DNA of 64,000 nt from Stomoxys calcitrans (taxonomy: Eukaryota > Arthropoda > Insecta > Diptera > Muscidae): NCBI RefSeq assembly GCF_963082655.1, contig NC_081555.1, forward strand, positions 32,411,266 to 32,475,265, given 5' to 3'. Below the pieces are notes generated by a model. It did not search any database. It worked only from the letters and a program-made list of their open reading frames with translations, and was not told the origin of the DNA. Position numbers and translations under genes: made by a program. Below are positions 62,107 through 64,000 of this stretch, one piece after another (within the stretch, counting starts at the first letter, position 1; every line of letters begins with the position of its first letter).

Positions 62107-64000
62107 TAAGTAAAAAGGCGTTAAATTCGGACGGGCCGAACTTTGGATACCCACCACCTCGGGTGTATATATAAACCACATTTCATCAAAATCCTGTGAA
62201 AATTGCATGCTTTATGTCCCATAAGTTGTATCCAAATATGTTCCGATTTAGACCAAATACTTATAAGTACAATTGCTATATCTACAAATAAACCGATCTA
62301 AACTATATACAATACCATACGGATATCGAAAAACCTAACATAAGTCACTGTGTCAAATTTCAGTGAATTCGGATTTAAAATGCGCTTTTTATGGGCCAAG
62401 ACTTTAAATCGAGATATCGGTTTACATGACAGCTATATCCAAATCTGGACCGACTGGAGCCAAGTTGCAGAAAAATGTCGAAGACAAAGCACTGTCCCAA
62501 TTTTCGGCGAAATCGGACAATAACTGCGCCTTTTATGGGTCCAAATCCTTAAATCGAGAGATCGGTCTATATGGCAGCTATATTCAAATCTGAAACGATC
62601 TGGGCCAAATTGAAGAAGGACGTCGAAGAGCCAAACTAAACTCACCGTCCCAAATTTCGGCAAAATCGGACATAAATGCCTATTTTATGGCCCTTAAACC
62701 TTAAACTGAGAGATCGGTCTATATGACAACTATATCCAAATCAGGACCGATCTGTGCCATATCGCAGAAGTATATCAAGGGGCTTAACCTAACTTACTGT
62801 CCCAAATTTCGGCGACATCGGACAATAAATGCGACTTTTGTGGGACCAAAACCTAAAACTGAGAGATCGGTCTATATGGCAGCTATATCCAAATCTGGAC
62901 CGATCTGTGCCATATCGCAGAAGTATATCAAGGGGCTTTACCTAACTTACTGTCCCAAATTTTGGCGCATCGGACAATATCGGATAATAAATGCCGATCA
63001 TGTCCAAATTAAAGAAAGATGACGAAGGGCCTAAGGCAACTCACTGTCCCAAATTTCGGCAATATAGGATAACAAATGTGCCTTTTATGGGCCTTAGACC
63101 CTAAATCGGAGGATCGGACTATATGGCAGCTATATCCAAATCTGGACCGACCTGGGCCAAATTGACGAAGGATGTCGAAGGGCCTTACATAACTCACGGT
63201 CCCAAATTTTATCAAAATCGGATAATAAATGTGGCTTTTAAGGGCTTAACACTCTAAATCGGAGGATCGGACTATATGGCAGCTATATCGAAATCTGAAC
63301 CGATCTGGGCCAAATTGACGAAGGATGTAGAAGGGCCTTACATAACTCACTGTCCCAAATTTTATCAAAATCGGATAATAAATGTGCCTTTTATGGGCCT
63401 AAGACTCTAAATCGGAGGATCGAACAATATGGCAGCTATATCCAAATCTGAATCGATCTAGGCCAAATTGACGAAGGATGTCGAGGGGCCTTACATAACT
63501 CACTGTCCCAAATTTTATCAAAATCAGATAATAAATGCGCCTTTTATGGGCCCAAAGCCTAAAATCGAGAGATCGGTCTATATGGCAGCTATAACCAAAT
63601 CTGAACCGATCAGAGCCAAATCAAAGAAGGAAGTCTAAGGGTCTAACGCAACTCATTGTCCCAAATGTTGGCAAAATCGTATAATAAATGTGGCTTTTAT
63701 GGGCCTAAGACCCTAAATCGGAGGATCGGTCTATATGGCAGCTATATCCCAATCTAGACCGATCTGGGCCAAATTGACGATGGATGTCGAAGGGCCTAAC
63801 ACAACTCGCTGTCCCAAATTTCAGCAAAATCGGACAATAAATGTGGCTTTTATGGGCCCAAGACCCTAAATCGGCGGATCGGTCTATATGGGGACTATAT
63901 CAAGATATAGCCCACCTTCGAACTTAACCTGCTTATGGACAAAAAAAGAATCTGTGCAAAGTTTCAGCTCGATATCTCTATTTTTAAAGACTGTAGCGTG
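62107..64000. mobile_element. DINE-1-like family B, long array reaching the window end
   Basis: Starts AAGGCGTTAAATTCGGACGG-GCCGAA, ATACCCACCACC; eleven or so ~150-170-bp units with GATCGGTCTATATGGCAGCT and CAACTCACTGTCCCAAATTT; the terminal block begins at ~63905 (TATAGCCCACCTTCGAACTT) and CTATTTTTAAAGACTGTAGC ends the window. Confidence 0.85.

Overview
The window is eukaryotic, AT-rich and full of transposons. It looks like a calyptrate (muscid-type) fly genome: two insect genes have GT-AG introns, and much of the rest is DINE-1/Helentron-like repeats, I-superfamily and CR1/jockey-like LINE fragments, a tRNA-derived SINE, and mariner/hAT MITEs. The species cannot be fixed from the sequence; a Musca/Stomoxys-like fly is an inference from the repeat types.

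Region 1980-37498 (+): one gene in 14 coding exons that join in frame into a 1601-residue cyclic nucleotide-gated channel of the Drosophila Cngl type. It has six transmembrane segments, a pore reading TIGDLPTPE, a C-linker, a cyclic-nucleotide-binding domain, and a very long low-complexity C-terminal tail. The tail carries three copies of a GLPxxxRLxxL motif, an SH3-type proline motif, a coiled coil and an acidic/Ser-rich end. Seven introns are 58-129 bp and free of transposons. The other six are 3-7 kb and are mostly transposons: intron 1 (SINEs, hAT MITE, DINE with nested DINE, LINE), intron 4 (a ~3 kb element with ~130 bp internal repeats and two mariner-like MITEs), intron 6 (broken LINE), intron 9 (minus-strand LINE with internal amplifications), intron 10 (DINE arrays and a foldback element with 203-bp identical arms) and intron 12 (a GGTACC-rich tandem array, SINE, LINEs, DINE, MITE).

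Region 37499-58180: the 3' flank of Cngl, then an island of LINE, DINE and SINE fragments nested in each other, separated by a few AT-rich stretches in which no coding signal was found (43.6-45.2 kb and 52.6-54.0 kb). A ~480 bp (CTGT/CCGT)n microsatellite at 54.7-55.2 kb is an overgrown GTCY block of a DINE element.

Region 58199-59021 (+): the first four coding exons of a WSCD-family sulfotransferase-like gene (Drosophila CG9164 type), with an N-terminal membrane anchor and PAPS-binding motifs. Its 3' exons are not seen before the window ends; 59.1-64.0 kb is DINE and LINE sequence.

No bacterial-type system, CRISPR array, rRNA or functional tRNA gene was found. The most unusual things are the perfect-armed foldback transposon, the SINE family with intact Pol III boxes, the GGTACC intronic array, the microsatellite born from a DINE, and the repeated linear motif and in-frame 111-nt intron of Cngl.
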